Assembly (NCBI GenBank): GCA_905207625.1
Contig: CAJLLT010000017.1
Coordinates: 1-43,009, forward strand
DNA: 43,009 nt
Origin: an uncultured Eubacteriales bacterium
Lineage (GTDB): Bacteria; Bacillota; Clostridia; Oscillospirales; UBA644
Direction: 5' to 3'
Shown here: positions 14,767 to 23,476 of the stretch, one piece after another
Numbering within the stretch: position 1 is the first letter of the stretch
How the letters are laid out: every line of letters begins with the position of its first letter
Notes under the pieces: model-generated
What the model saw: the letters and a program-made list of their open reading frames with translations, nothing else
What the model was told of the DNA's origin: nothing
Databases searched by the model: none
Position numbers and translations under genes: made by a program

Positions 14767-15477
14767 ATGTTGAAAATAGCAGTATGTGACGACAATGGGG
14801 AATTCCTGTCGAAAGCGATGGAGCTGATAGAAAAATGGGCCGAACACCGTGATATTCCCGTAGAGCTGTATTCCTTCGGAAACGGAGACGATCTTATAGC
14901 AAAGGCCTCTTCCGAACGCATGGATATAGTGTTTCTGGACATAGTGATGCCGCTTCTCAACGGCATGGATACGGCAAGGGAACTCCGTCAGTCCGACACT
15001 TCGGTCATGATAGTTTTTCTGACTTCTTCGCCGGAGTTTGCCCTCGAATCGTATGAGGTGAAAGCCCAGGGGTATCTGCTCAAGCCTGTAAGCTATGAAA
15101 AAATGGAACAGACCCTCGATGACTGTGCCGAAGCATTTGAAAAGGAACCGAAAAACCTTGTACTGAAAACCGCTCACGGATACCGGAAGATATATTACCA
15201 CGATATAGAATACGTTGAAGCGCAGAACAAAAAGGTAATATTCTTTCTGCGCAACGGAGATAAAGCCGAAGTTTCGGAACCCCTTTACGCCTTTGAGGAC
15301 AGACTTACCGACAGCGCGGGATTTTTCAAATGTCACAGGAGTTATCTCGTAAATCTTCTGAATGCGGACCGTTTCAGCAATACGGACATAATCACAAAAT
15401 CCGGACGTACGGTCCCCATCGCCAGAGGTCTGGCAAAAGCTTTCAAAGAAGCCTACTTTGCCCTGATGTTCGGATAA
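14767..15477 (+). CDS. LytTR-family response regulator (AgrA/LytR type)
   Basis: 236 residues. The receiver domain (1-120) has an acidic pair D8/D9, phospho-acceptor Asp58 in VFLDIVMP, the Thr/Ser switch FLTSS and Lys107 in LLKP. The LytTR DNA-binding domain (about 138-236) includes YVEAQNKKVIFFLRNG and FFKCHRSYLVNL. It should be phosphorylated by the sensor kinase encoded 18 bp downstream. Likely regulated genes are its own operon (repeats at 14661-14696) and perhaps the divergent lipoprotein. No peptide precursor or AgrB gene is adjacent, so the signal is unknown. Confidence 0.93.
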   Translation: MLKIAVCDDNGEFLSKAMELIEKWAEHRDIPVELYSFGNGDDLIAKASSERMDIVFLDIVMPLLNGMDTARELRQSDTSVMIVFLTSSPEFALESYEVKAQGYLLKPVSYEKMEQTLDDCAEAFEKEPKNLVLKTAHGYRKIYYHDIEYVEAQNKKVIFFLRNGDKAEVSEPLYAFEDRLTDSAGFFKCHRSYLVNLLNADRFSNTDIITKSGRTVPIARGLAKAFKEAYFALMFG

Positions 15478-15495
15478 AAGAAAGGATACGCCGTC

Positions 15496-16773
15496 ATGCC
15501 GGATATTGTGATAACCGTACTGAGTCTGATACATAACGCAACCACGCTGTTTTTCGGGGTCTACGTCTCGGCGGCGTTCCTCGGTGTGAAAATGGACAGA
15601 AAGAACATCTTCAACCTGTTCTTTTTCTCGCTTGGTATCGGTGTGTTTTATGTCGGGACGTTCCTTCTTTTCGGAGAATCCGTTACGGAAAAAGTCTATC
15701 CCCTCATAATCCATCTTCCGCTGATCCTCTTTCTTACCCTTCACTATAAATACAACTTCGTCATCTCCGCTCTGTCCGTAATAACCGCGTACCTCTGCTG
15801 TCAAATAAGCAACTGGCTCGGTGTCGCGGCCCTGGACATGACAAAAGAGGTCTGGGTTTACTACAGTGTCCGTATAGTTGTAACCGTAACGGTTTTCATT
15901 ATCCTTGTCCGGTTCGTATCCGGCATAACTGCCCAGCTAATGCAAAAACCGACCGGATCCGTAATAATCCTGGGACTGATGCCCTTTATATATTACCTTT
16001 TCGACTATATAACCGGAGTGTACACCCATCTGCTGTATTCCGGTCTGGAGATAGTCGGAGAATTCCTCGGTTTCGTTCTGTGTCTGGCATACCTCATGTT
16101 TCTTTTCCTGTACTTCAGGCAATATGAGGCAAAATGCGAAGCGGACAGGCGGAACCAGATGATGGAGATTCAGCAGGCTCAGACGGCAAAGGAGATCGAA
16201 GCGATTCGCCGCTCGGAGTATGCGGTATCACTGCTCCGTCATGATATGAGGCATTTTCTTTCGGGAATTCTGTCGTACATAGAAAACGGTGAAACGGAAA
16301 AGGCAAAAGAATACATCAGCCAGGTCATAAGCACCTCCGACCACACCGCCATGAAAAAATACTGCGCCAATGAAATAGTAAATATGATCCTTTCTTCCCA
16401 CGAACACGAAATGAAAGACGGAAACATAGACTTCCGCTGCTCGGTGCAGATACCGTCACAGCTCCCGTTTTCCGATGTGGACATAACCTCAATTCTGTCC
16501 AACGGACTGGAAAATGCGATACATGCGGTAATGAAACTTGACCCGGAAAAACGCAGAATAGACTTTGACATGCACATGAAAGAAGAAAAGCTTCTGATCT
16601 CAATCAAAAACACCTTTGCAAAAGTTCCGGAAATGGTGGACGGAATGCCTCACACCTCCGAAAGCGGACACGGTTTCGGCACTCAGAGCATACGTTACGT
16701 AACGGAAAAACTCGGAGGAAAGTTCATGTTTTCCGTTGACGGAGACTTGTTTATACTCCGGGTCATCCTTTAG
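15496..16773 (+). CDS. GHKL-type sensor histidine kinase (AgrC-like)
   Basis: 425 residues. About six membrane helices occupy residues 1-210, followed by a helical linker. The H-box RHDMRHFLSGI (phospho-His in the RHD motif, near 249), the N-box NGLENAIHAV and the G-box GHGFGTQSIRYV are all present, so kinase function should be intact. It is the partner of the LytTR regulator upstream. AAAGGA lies 8 bases before the ATG. Confidence 0.92.
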   Translation: MPDIVITVLSLIHNATTLFFGVYVSAAFLGVKMDRKNIFNLFFFSLGIGVFYVGTFLLFGESVTEKVYPLIIHLPLILFLTLHYKYNFVISALSVITAYLCCQISNWLGVAALDMTKEVWVYYSVRIVVTVTVFIILVRFVSGITAQLMQKPTGSVIILGLMPFIYYLFDYITGVYTHLLYSGLEIVGEFLGFVLCLAYLMFLFLYFRQYEAKCEADRRNQMMEIQQAQTAKEIEAIRRSEYAVSLLRHDMRHFLSGILSYIENGETEKAKEYISQVISTSDHTAMKKYCANEIVNMILSSHEHEMKDGNIDFRCSVQIPSQLPFSDVDITSILSNGLENAIHAVMKLDPEKRRIDFDMHMKEEKLLISIKNTFAKVPEMVDGMPHTSESGHGFGTQSIRYVTEKLGGKFMFSVDGDLFILRVIL

Positions 16774-16833
16774 CAGAAGAAGATCGGCGGTAACCCGTAA
16801 AGCTTGCAACTTTCACACTTTTAACTGTACTGA

Positions 16834-16866
16834 AAAAGGGACGGAATTATCCGTCCCTTTTTATTG
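16834..16866 (+). terminator. Bidirectional terminator
   Basis: AAAGGGACGG/CCGTCCCTTT with a 6-nt loop and T-rich tails on both strands. It separates the convergent kinase gene and ECF S-component gene. Confidence 0.85.
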
Positions 16867-16923
16867 ATATCACTTATCACCCGTTTTCAGGTCAAAACCG
16901 ACCGTCCCGGAAACTTTCACGAT

Positions 16924-17454
16924 TTACTTGAGAACGTGGCTGTCATAATACTTTTTCAGTCCGCCCTTCCAGCACAGGAGCATACCACCCACTGCGCCAA
17001 GGGATGCCTGCATTATCTCGTACGGAAGTTTTACCATTGCGTACTCAAAAGTACTGTAAACATATATTTTTCCGAGAGTATACCCCGCCACCATTATCAC
17101 CGCGCCGACTATCACACCCAGAGCCGAAGCCAGAACGGGCTTTTTGCGGAAAGTTTTATGGGATATGACTGAAACCGCCACAGCCTGCAGTCCGTGTACC
17201 GCAAGGGACACAAACATCGGCAGAGGATAAAACAGCATATCTCCGATAAAAGCCCCTACACCGCCCACGACAAAGGAACACACCGGTCCGAGAAGAATGG
17301 ATGCAGTGCAGATAACGACATCGTTAAGATAAAGGTGCCCCCCCGGCACGGGGATACTGAAAATACTCATACTGAGCACAATGTTTGCGGCGGTAAGCAC
17401 CGCGGTGATGCAGATCATTCTTGTAGTGATCTTTGGAAAACCGTTCTTTCTCAT
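16924..17454 (-). CDS. ECF transporter S component, substrate unknown
   Basis: 176 residues with five or six membrane helices. It has the cytosol-facing N-terminal basic segment and first-helix alanine pattern (TAVLTAANIVLS) used by S components to dock on EcfT. It also has GHLYLNDVVICTASILLGP and a glycine-rich helix (VVGGVGAFIGD), which place it with vitamin-type ECF S proteins. Folate-, thiamine-precursor- and queuosine-type substrates are possible; sequence alone does not decide. No EcfA or EcfT gene is nearby, so it would use a shared energising module. It has its own promoter and a structured leader. Confidence 0.78.
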   Translation of the reverse strand: MRKNGFPKITTRMICITAVLTAANIVLSMSIFSIPVPGGHLYLNDVVICTASILLGPVCSFVVGGVGAFIGDMLFYPLPMFVSLAVHGLQAVAVSVISHKTFRKKPVLASALGVIVGAVIMVAGYTLGKIYVYSTFEYAMVKLPYEIMQASLGAVGGMLLCWKGGLKKYYDSHVLK

Positions 17455-17462
17455 TTCTCTCT

Positions 17463-17558
17463 GACGGCACCACGCCGTCCCCCCTCACGATTAAGCACCG
17501 TCTACACGCATCCGCATACAGGCGGAAGCCTTCGGCTGTTTCTGACAAGCCGGACGGT
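17463..17558 (-). promoter_or_regulatory. Structured 5' leader of the ECF S component (possible cis-regulatory RNA)
   Basis: On the minus strand ACCGTC (17558-17553) can pair with GACGGT (17502-17497). This encloses two hairpins, CGGCT/AGCCG and TCCGC/GCGGA, forming a three-way junction. A further hairpin GACGGC/GCCGTC (17479-17463) follows and could compete for the same ACCGTC strand. I do not see the TPP (CTGAGA), purine or S-box signatures. A GAGGGGGG run lies between junction and final hairpin. Confidence 0.4.
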
Positions 17559-17570
17559 ACATTCATGCGG

Positions 17571-17599
17571 ATTATACCATTTAAAGAAAGGCTTGTCAA
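17571..17599 (-). promoter_or_regulatory. Promoter of the ECF S-component gene
   Basis: TTGACA, 17-bp spacer, TATAAT on the minus strand. The -35 is embedded in TGACAAGCC, which recurs inverted 38 bp later (17543-17551), a possible operator pair. Confidence 0.8.
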
Positions 17600-17754
17600 C
17601 CGGGTTTGAAAAAAATTGCCTTTTTCTCGTAAAAAAGTTCCTATTCCCGGGAAAAACAACGCATGTAAAGCAAAATAGCGTTACAGTGCGACCCTTACCC
17701 TGGATCTCTTTGAAAAACTATGCCCGTCACGGACGAAGTTTTCCCTGAAATAAG

Positions 17755-17787
17755 CCAAAAAAGCCGCCGGAGACTTACCCCGGCGGT
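17755..17787 (-). terminator. Terminator of the DUF362-permease operon
   Basis: ACCGCCGG and CCGGCGGC pair around a 9-nt loop, followed by six T on the minus strand. It lies about 20 bp past the permease stop. Confidence 0.8.
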
Positions 17788-17807
17788 ACTGAAAAGCTTA
17801 TAAAAGG

Positions 17808-18773
17808 CTAAAAGGGATATATGACTCCGAGCAACACGGAGAATAGGAGTATCACCGCAACGTAAAGAACAAGAAACCGTTTCTTCATAACCGTTGCCAC
17901 AGCGGCAAGTGAGGTGACCCTGGTGGCAGGCCCGGCAAGGAGAAATGCCAGAGCACTGCCCTTTGTCATACCCTTTCCGAGCAGAGAACTGACCATAGGT
18001 ATCGTCCCTCCGCCGCAGGCATAAAGAGGTATCCCGGCAAAAGCCGCAAAAACAACACTGAGAACCGGGGATGACGCAGTGACGGCATCAAACAGAGTAT
18101 TTATCGGGAGCATATCCACCACAACCGCGACAAATATCCCCAGGAGCATCATTTTTCCTACAAAAAGAAGGTTTTTGCCAACATCGGTAAGATATTTTTT
18201 CCAGGTGAACGGCTCTTTCGTGCGGTTTTGCACAGATCTGGTATCAGAAGAACGGAGGCTGCTGCGAACGATGAAGCTTTCGGGGATCAGCTGGCAGATC
18301 CCCCCGATAGCAACACCGAAAAGAAATACCGCGCAGAGACGGGCAAGGGCAATCTCCGCTCCGAGTCCGCCCCAGGTCATAATAAAAAGCTGGGGATTCA
18401 TCATTGCCGAAGCGGAAAGAAATGATATCAACGGAACTATACTGACACCCGCCCCGTAAAGGGCAAGAAGAACGGGAACAGTCCCATATGTACAGAGAGG
18501 AGAAATTATCCCGAGAACAGTGGCGACAACTATTCCTCCGAACCGGTTAGCGGAAAGACAGCGGTATATGAGTTTTGTCCAGGAGGTGAATTTCAGCAAC
18601 TCTCCCAGAAAACATCCCGCAGCCACATACGGAAACAAATTCAGAAAATATTTCAGAAAATTCCCGGGAGCATCGCACAGGGCGCTGAACCAATACCAAT
18701 AATTCATCCCCGGGAAAAGACCCTGAAACCAGGTCAGGACCGTATGGAGGAAACCTTCGTAAAGCTGTGCCAT
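17808..18773 (-). CDS. YraQ/UPF0718-type permease
   Basis: 321 residues from the ATG at 18773; the longer frame to 18869 would read through the end of the upstream gene. About eight to ten membrane helices lie in two similar halves, each with a Pro/Gly/Cys-rich motif (CTYGTVPVLLALYGAGV; ACGGGTIPMVSSLLGKG) and an SASAMMNPQ/LAGPATR turn, typical of this family. Substrates of the family are mostly unknown; some members sit in metal or arsenic loci. The start codon follows the stop of the DUF362 gene by one base with no good Shine-Dalgarno, so translation is probably coupled. Confidence 0.82.
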   Translation of the reverse strand: MAQLYEGFLHTVLTWFQGLFPGMNYWYWFSALCDAPGNFLKYFLNLFPYVAAGCFLGELLKFTSWTKLIYRCLSANRFGGIVVATVLGIISPLCTYGTVPVLLALYGAGVSIVPLISFLSASAMMNPQLFIMTWGGLGAEIALARLCAVFLFGVAIGGICQLIPESFIVRSSLRSSDTRSVQNRTKEPFTWKKYLTDVGKNLLFVGKMMLLGIFVAVVVDMLPINTLFDAVTASSPVLSVVFAAFAGIPLYACGGGTIPMVSSLLGKGMTKGSALAFLLAGPATRVTSLAAVATVMKKRFLVLYVAVILLFSVLLGVIYPF

Positions 18774-18774
18774 A

Positions 18775-20253
18775 CTATTTGCTGTAGTCCATCTTGTAAA
18801 GCTCGATACCTTCACTCTTTCCGAGGTTCCGGCTGTACTGTTTTGTGTTAGCGTCGGCCCAGTGTTCATGGACTCCGGGTGAGGTCTTCAGGCTGTTACC
18901 CTTTCCGTCCCTGTAATCCGTACCGGAAGCAGGTGCGGGGATCTGAGCCGCCTCATGAAGATAGTTCTGCATTGTTGAATTCGGATCAATTGCGTCTCCG
19001 TTACGGGCGACAGACGGTTCGGCATTTATAAAATCGCAGCAAACGGAGTCGATCGCCACGGGATCCTGACTCATGATCAGGCTACTGGTCCAGTCCCCGT
19101 TAAACGGCGCTATTTCCCATTTACAGGTCCGGGGATCGACCTCCGCATTCTGTTTCGGAGTACAGACAAAAGCCTCCGCAACGTACAAAACAGTTTTCTG
19201 CCCCATATAAGCATTGCACATGAGATCCACGATAGGATTATATGTCCCCATATCCCTGCCGGGATAATCGGAGGAATAGTAATGCGCCGCCACAAGTTCA
19301 TGCAGACCCGCAGCCCATGGCGAGGCACTCCTGTTGGATTCGGTAATAAAAGCCCCGAAAAGGTTTTTCCCCGTTGCAGTCATTCCGGCAAGGTCATGAC
19401 CTTTCATGCCCGAAAGATTCAGAAAATACTTTGCGCTCACCACAAAGTCGGGAATATATGATTTTTCACCCTTGACCTCATCGGAGGACCATACGATCTC
19501 CGCTCCGGAAAGGCACTCTTCACCGTATTTAAAATTGACTCCGCGGGCAATTCCGGCAGAACAGTACCGGGTCATGGGACTCGGAATTACTCTTGTACAG
19601 TCAAAAACGGTTATATCCCCGGGTTCGACTCCTGCCCGGACCATACTCTCAAGAAGTTCACGCAGAAACACGGGGGAGGAAAAAAGAATATTCGTTCCGC
19701 CCGTCAGGCTGTTACAGCCGTTCATATTCAGTTTTATGGCGATTCCGTCGCCTTTTCTGTACCCTTTTTCCACACCTCTTTTGGTGTCTGTGTATTCAAA
19801 AAGCGCCCTCCAGGCGGCAGTTTCGCTGTCCGTATTTGTCAGGGCATAAAGGGAATCCAGCAGCATGGTACGGACTTTTTCCGTATCAAAATTCGTTATA
19901 TTCCACCAATACCCGGCCCCGTTCCAGGTAAAAACACCGGGAGCGTATGCCCAGGTGACACGTCCGGGGTTTATCCCCACGCCTTTACCCATCACTCCGT
20001 GTTCAAAAGCCTGTTTTCCGCCGCCGGTAAGCACAGGAGTGACATCCCCTGTGGGATCCTCCCTGCCCCCTGAGGACGCGCCGGAGGTTGCACCGGAGGA
20101 CGCAGAGGAAGTTGCCCCGGAGCTTGCCGAGCTTGTGGCTCCTGACGTGGGAGTATTGTATTCCGCACCGGGCTTACAGCCAACGAGATTTGCAAGTGTA
20201 ACAACCGCGATAACTGCGGCGAGAATGGCATACAGAAGTCTTTTTCTTTTCAT
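18775..20253 (-). CDS. DUF362-domain lipoprotein
   Basis: 492 residues. A basic start, hydrophobic segment and lipobox LVGC (Cys26) give a lipid-anchored extracytoplasmic protein. Residues 37-60 are three 8-residue Ser/Gly/Ala/Thr repeats forming a surface linker. The rest is a DUF362 domain: KLNMNGC near 175, DITVFDCTR, VSAKYFLNLSGMKGHDLAGMTATGKN and SQDPVAIDSVCCDFI. The biochemical role of DUF362 is not established; many members carry ferredoxin clusters, and this one has none. Co-transcription with the permease suggests a binding or processing partner on the outer face of the membrane. Confidence 0.8.
   Translation of the reverse strand: MKRKRLLYAILAAVIAVVTLANLVGCKPGAEYNTPTSGATSSASSGATSSASSGATSGASSGGREDPTGDVTPVLTGGGKQAFEHGVMGKGVGINPGRVTWAYAPGVFTWNGAGYWWNITNFDTEKVRTMLLDSLYALTNTDSETAAWRALFEYTDTKRGVEKGYRKGDGIAIKLNMNGCNSLTGGTNILFSSPVFLRELLESMVRAGVEPGDITVFDCTRVIPSPMTRYCSAGIARGVNFKYGEECLSGAEIVWSSDEVKGEKSYIPDFVVSAKYFLNLSGMKGHDLAGMTATGKNLFGAFITESNRSASPWAAGLHELVAAHYYSSDYPGRDMGTYNPIVDLMCNAYMGQKTVLYVAEAFVCTPKQNAEVDPRTCKWEIAPFNGDWTSSLIMSQDPVAIDSVCCDFINAEPSVARNGDAIDPNSTMQNYLHEAAQIPAPASGTDYRDGKGNSLKTSPGVHEHWADANTKQYSRNLGKSEGIELYKMDYSK
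20074..20145 (-). repeat. Three 24-bp imperfect tandem units coding a Ser/Ala/Gly linker
   Basis: Each unit encodes SGATSSAS or SGATSGAS (residues 37-60 of the DUF362 lipoprotein). The repeats are in frame, so unit number could vary between strains without breaking the gene. Confidence 0.75.
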
Positions 20254-20353
20254 TCGGTTCCTCCGTCGGACCGGGTCATCCCGGAAAACTCAAACAGATA
20301 TTTAACATGTACTGAAACCGGACCGCCGTCCGTTCCGTACGCTCTTTTCATAT

Positions 20354-20382
20354 ATTATATAACATTTATCAGACAATTTCAA
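20354..20382 (-). promoter_or_regulatory. Promoter of the DUF362-permease operon
   Basis: TTGAAA, 17-bp spacer, TATAAT on the minus strand, about 100 nt upstream of the lipoprotein start. Confidence 0.75.
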
Positions 20383-20430
20383 TAACTTTGAGGCGGTTTC
20401 ACCTATTTGTAAAACAAATTTACCAAAAAA

Positions 20431-20466
20431 GGAAGCATCCGCAGACGGACGCTTCCCTTTTTATTT
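20431..20466 (-). terminator. Terminator of the nitrogen operon
   Basis: GGAAGC-TCCG/CGGA-GCTTCC stem with one mismatch and a 5-nt loop. T6 follows on the minus strand and a T-rich tail also follows on plus. It lies about 45 bp after the nadE stop. Confidence 0.8.
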
Positions 20467-20509
20467 TCAGTTTTCCACGCCATGCAGACGGTTCCGCGGA
20501 AATACCCCG

Positions 20510-21238
20510 TCACCGGATAAAGGTCTTTATACCCGCACGTTTATGCTCGCTTTTACCGTGAAGAGATTCCGCCGCCGCCACCGTTTCCGGATCTCCTTTT
20601 CCGGTAAGAAGATAGCCGTCAAGATCGGCATATTTCAGCCCCATTTCCTTTTCATCCGTCTGACCGTCGAAAAGTCCGGCGGAGGGAGCCTTTTCAATGA
20701 CGCAGGAAGGAGCTTTCAGGTATCGCAGAAACTCGTATATTTCCGTTACCGTAAGATCTGCGATGGGATTGAAATCGTGAGCCCCGTCTCCCCATTTTGT
20801 GAAGTAGCCGACGTACGCTTCGCTTCTGTTTCCGGTTCCGGCAACAAGTCTGCCCTCACTTGCGGCAATGGCATAGAGGGTGGTCATTCTCAGACGGGGA
20901 GCTATATTCGCCAACGCACCATCCGTAAGCTTTACAACGGCGGAAAGCTGCTTTATCTCAGCCTCCCGCACCGGAGTCAGATCAACAAAGCGGGTCTCTA
21001 TTCCGTACCTGTCGGCAACGGTCCTGCCGTCTTCCGCATCCATGCCGTAGTTGCGCTTTGAACTGCAGGGCATTATTATCCCCACGGTATTGTCACAGGC
21101 GGCCTTGCAGAGTATACCCACAAGGGCGGAATCCTTGCCGCCGCTGTTGCCGTACACGATTCCAACGGCGCCGCTTTTCTCAAGGACATTTCTGATAAAC
21201 TCTACCCTGTCCCTGAATTCCTTTTCGTAATCTCTCAT
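20510..21238 (-). CDS. nadE: Ammonia-dependent NAD synthase
   Basis: 242 residues from the ATG at 21238. An ATG at 21247 is in frame, but AGAGGGG directly abuts it, whereas spacing to 21238 is 9 bases. The PP-loop NSGGKDSALVG (near 30-40), the NRSEAYVGYFTKWGDGAHDFNPIADL segment, split here as NRSEAYVGYFTKWGDG and AHDFNPIADL, and the C-terminal APSAGLFDGQTDEKEMG loop are intact. There is no glutaminase domain, so it uses free ammonia to amidate nicotinate adenine dinucleotide. It is the last gene of the nitrogen operon. Confidence 0.93.
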   Translation of the reverse strand: MRDYEKEFRDRVEFIRNVLEKSGAVGIVYGNSGGKDSALVGILCKAACDNTVGIIMPCSSKRNYGMDAEDGRTVADRYGIETRFVDLTPVREAEIKQLSAVVKLTDGALANIAPRLRMTTLYAIAASEGRLVAGTGNRSEAYVGYFTKWGDGAHDFNPIADLTVTEIYEFLRYLKAPSCVIEKAPSAGLFDGQTDEKEMGLKYADLDGYLLTGKGDPETVAAAESLHGKSEHKRAGIKTFIR

Positions 21239-21275
21239 ATAAAACATCCCCTCTCGGTTTTAACCGAACATATTT

Positions 21276-21824
21276 TTACCGGGAAAGCTTCATCGCCCGC
21301 TTTACGGCGGATGACGCCTTCAGGGCAAGTATTATCTTTATCACATCCGGAAAAACATACGGCACGACACACTTCATAAGCACCGCGAAGAATCCGACAG
21401 TGCCGCTTTTCCCGGCATACGCTATCATAAACCAGACCGTTCCGAAAATATAGCACAGCAACAGCGACAGGAACATTATTCCGGCATTTACGGGAAACGT
21501 TTCCCTCAGCGGGACGCTTTTCAGCAGCCAATACGCAGCTGCCATGGGAACAAACCCTATTATATATCCCCCCGTCAGCCCCGACAGCGCCGCAACGCCG
21601 GAATTGAAGGACGCAAAGACGGGAACACCAACAAGACCCAGCATAATATACAGGATCACGCACACTGTGGCCCGTTTCCCGCCGAGATAGTCCAGGGCGA
21701 AACAGATACCGAATATCTGCATGGTAAACGGGATCCCCGGAATGGGAATAACTATCTGAGCGCAGGCGGCGATAAGCACGGCGACCACGGGAATTTCAAT
21801 TATCTGACGCAGGTTGCTCTTCAT
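21276..21824 (-). CDS. bioY: BioY biotin transporter S component
   Basis: 182 residues with six membrane helices. The BioY hallmarks PIPGIPFTMQIFG, LGGKRATVCVILYIMLG and a glycine-rich GLTGGYIIGF segment are present. It imports biotin, with or without the shared ECF module. It lies 14 bp after pyrG. Its place in a nitrogen operon is odd; biotin is not glutamine-derived. Confidence 0.92.
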   Translation of the reverse strand: MKSNLRQIIEIPVVAVLIAACAQIVIPIPGIPFTMQIFGICFALDYLGGKRATVCVILYIMLGLVGVPVFASFNSGVAALSGLTGGYIIGFVPMAAAYWLLKSVPLRETFPVNAGIMFLSLLLCYIFGTVWFMIAYAGKSGTVGFFAVLMKCVVPYVFPDVIKIILALKASSAVKRAMKLSR

Positions 21825-21838
21825 TCGGAATCCCCCGG

Positions 21839-23461
21839 TTATTTATCGGTACAGGTTTTCTTTTCCGCATTCTGCAATGCGGCGGCAATGAAGCCCCGGA
21901 AAAGCGGATGCGCCTTGTTTGGACGGGACTTGAACTCAGGATGGTACTGGACGCCAACATAAAAAGGTCTGTCAGTCAATTCAACGGTTTCCACCAGCCG
22001 TCCGTCCGGAGAGGTTCCGGAAAGGGTAAGACCGGCATCGGTCAACGCCTGACGGTAATCGTTGTTGAATTCGTAGCGGTGACGGTGTCTCTCGGATATT
22101 CCGGAGGTGCCGTAACACTTTTCCATAGTCGTTCCGGGCTTTATCTGACAGGGATAAGCCCCCAGACGGAGAGTCCCACCCTTGTCCACATTATCGCTCT
22201 GACCGGGCATGAAATCTATCACCTTATTCTTGCAGAGCTCGTTGAATTCTCCGGAATCCGCATCGGCGATTCCCGCAACATTTCTGGCGTATTCTATTAC
22301 CGCGATCTGCATCCCCAGACATATACCGAAATACGGCAGCCCCTTTTTCCGCGCGTAACCTGCGGCAAGGATCATGCCCTCGATACCTCTGCCTCCGAAG
22401 CCTCCGGGAACGATTATTCCGTTAAGTTCTCCCAGCTGTTCCTCAAGATTGTCGGGGGTCAGCGTCTCGGAATCTATCCAGTGAATACGGATATGGGTAT
22501 TGAGCGTATATCCGGCGTGCCTCATTGCCTCCGCCACGGAAAGATAAGCGTCATGAAGCTGGACATATTTGCCCACCAGCCCGATATGGACCTCCTTTTC
22601 CCTGTTCTTGATCCGCCGTACCATATCCGTCCAGTCCGCAAGATCCGGCTCGGGAGCGTCAATACCGAGTTCCCGGCATACCACCGCGGAAAAATTGGAT
22701 TTTTCAAGCATCAGAGGCGCTTCGTACAGATATGGCAGTGTCATGTTTTCAATAACACAGTCGGGCTTTACGTTGCAGAACATGGAAATCTTTTTGAATA
22801 TGGACTCCTCAAGGGGCTCATCGCAGCGGAGGACGATTATGTTAGGATTTATTCCCATGCCCTGAAGCTCTTTCACAGAATGCTGGGTGGGTTTCGATTT
22901 ATGTTCATCCGAACCGCGGAGGAAAGGCACAAGGGTCACATGGATAAACAGGCTGTTTTCCCTGCCGACTTCAAGGGATATCTGCCGTACCGCCTCCAGG
23001 AAGGGCTGAGACTCTATATCGCCGATGGTTCCGCCTATTTCCGTTATGACAACATCCGCGTCGGTCTGCTTTCCCACACGGTAGACAAAATCCTTTATCT
23101 CATTCGTGATATGTGGAATGACCTGAACGGTGAAGCCGAGATATTCTCCCCGGCGCTCCTTGTTGAGAACGTTCCAGTACACCTTGCCTGTGGTAAGGTT
23201 TGAATATTTGTTAAGATCCTCATCGATAAAACGCTCATAATGCCCCAGGTCAAGATCCGTCTCCGCCCCGTCCTCGGTAACATATACCTCACCGTGCTGA
23301 TACGGGCTCATGGTTCCGGGGTCAACGTTTATGTACGGGTCAAGTTTCTGTGCGGCGACCCGGAGTCCCCTTGCCTTGAGAAGTCTTCCGAGGGAGGCCG
23401 CGGTAATTCCCTTTCCAAGTCCGGATACTACTCCTCCGGTCACAAAAATGTATTTTGTCAT
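21839..23461 (-). CDS. pyrG: CTP synthase
   Basis: 540 residues, full length. The N-terminal synthetase domain starts TKYIFVTGGVVSGLGKGI with the P-loop-like GLGKG and DPYINVDPGTM. The C-terminal class I amidotransferase has the nucleophile elbow FGICLGMQ and the HPEF catalytic His/Glu. It converts UTP and glutamine to CTP and glutamate. It follows the ANTAR gene by 15 bp, so its transcription is tied to nitrogen status. Confidence 0.97.
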   Translation of the reverse strand: MTKYIFVTGGVVSGLGKGITAASLGRLLKARGLRVAAQKLDPYINVDPGTMSPYQHGEVYVTEDGAETDLDLGHYERFIDEDLNKYSNLTTGKVYWNVLNKERRGEYLGFTVQVIPHITNEIKDFVYRVGKQTDADVVITEIGGTIGDIESQPFLEAVRQISLEVGRENSLFIHVTLVPFLRGSDEHKSKPTQHSVKELQGMGINPNIIVLRCDEPLEESIFKKISMFCNVKPDCVIENMTLPYLYEAPLMLEKSNFSAVVCRELGIDAPEPDLADWTDMVRRIKNREKEVHIGLVGKYVQLHDAYLSVAEAMRHAGYTLNTHIRIHWIDSETLTPDNLEEQLGELNGIIVPGGFGGRGIEGMILAAGYARKKGLPYFGICLGMQIAVIEYARNVAGIADADSGEFNELCKNKVIDFMPGQSDNVDKGGTLRLGAYPCQIKPGTTMEKCYGTSGISERHRHRYEFNNDYRQALTDAGLTLSGTSPDGRLVETVELTDRPFYVGVQYHPEFKSRPNKAHPLFRGFIAAALQNAEKKTCTDK

Positions 23462-23476
23462 TGGATCTTTCCTCCG

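Noticed and set aside
14632..15804. 390-codon minus-strand frame opposite the LytTR regulator
   Set aside because: It overlaps the regulator, the start of the kinase and the operator region on the other strand and shows no recognisable domain.
17463..17558. TPP or purine riboswitch upstream of the ECF S component
   Set aside because: The conserved CTGAGA and purine-loop motifs are not found; left as an unassigned structured leader.
21908..23203. 431-codon plus-strand frame opposite pyrG
   Set aside because: Shadow of CTP synthase; no supporting signal.
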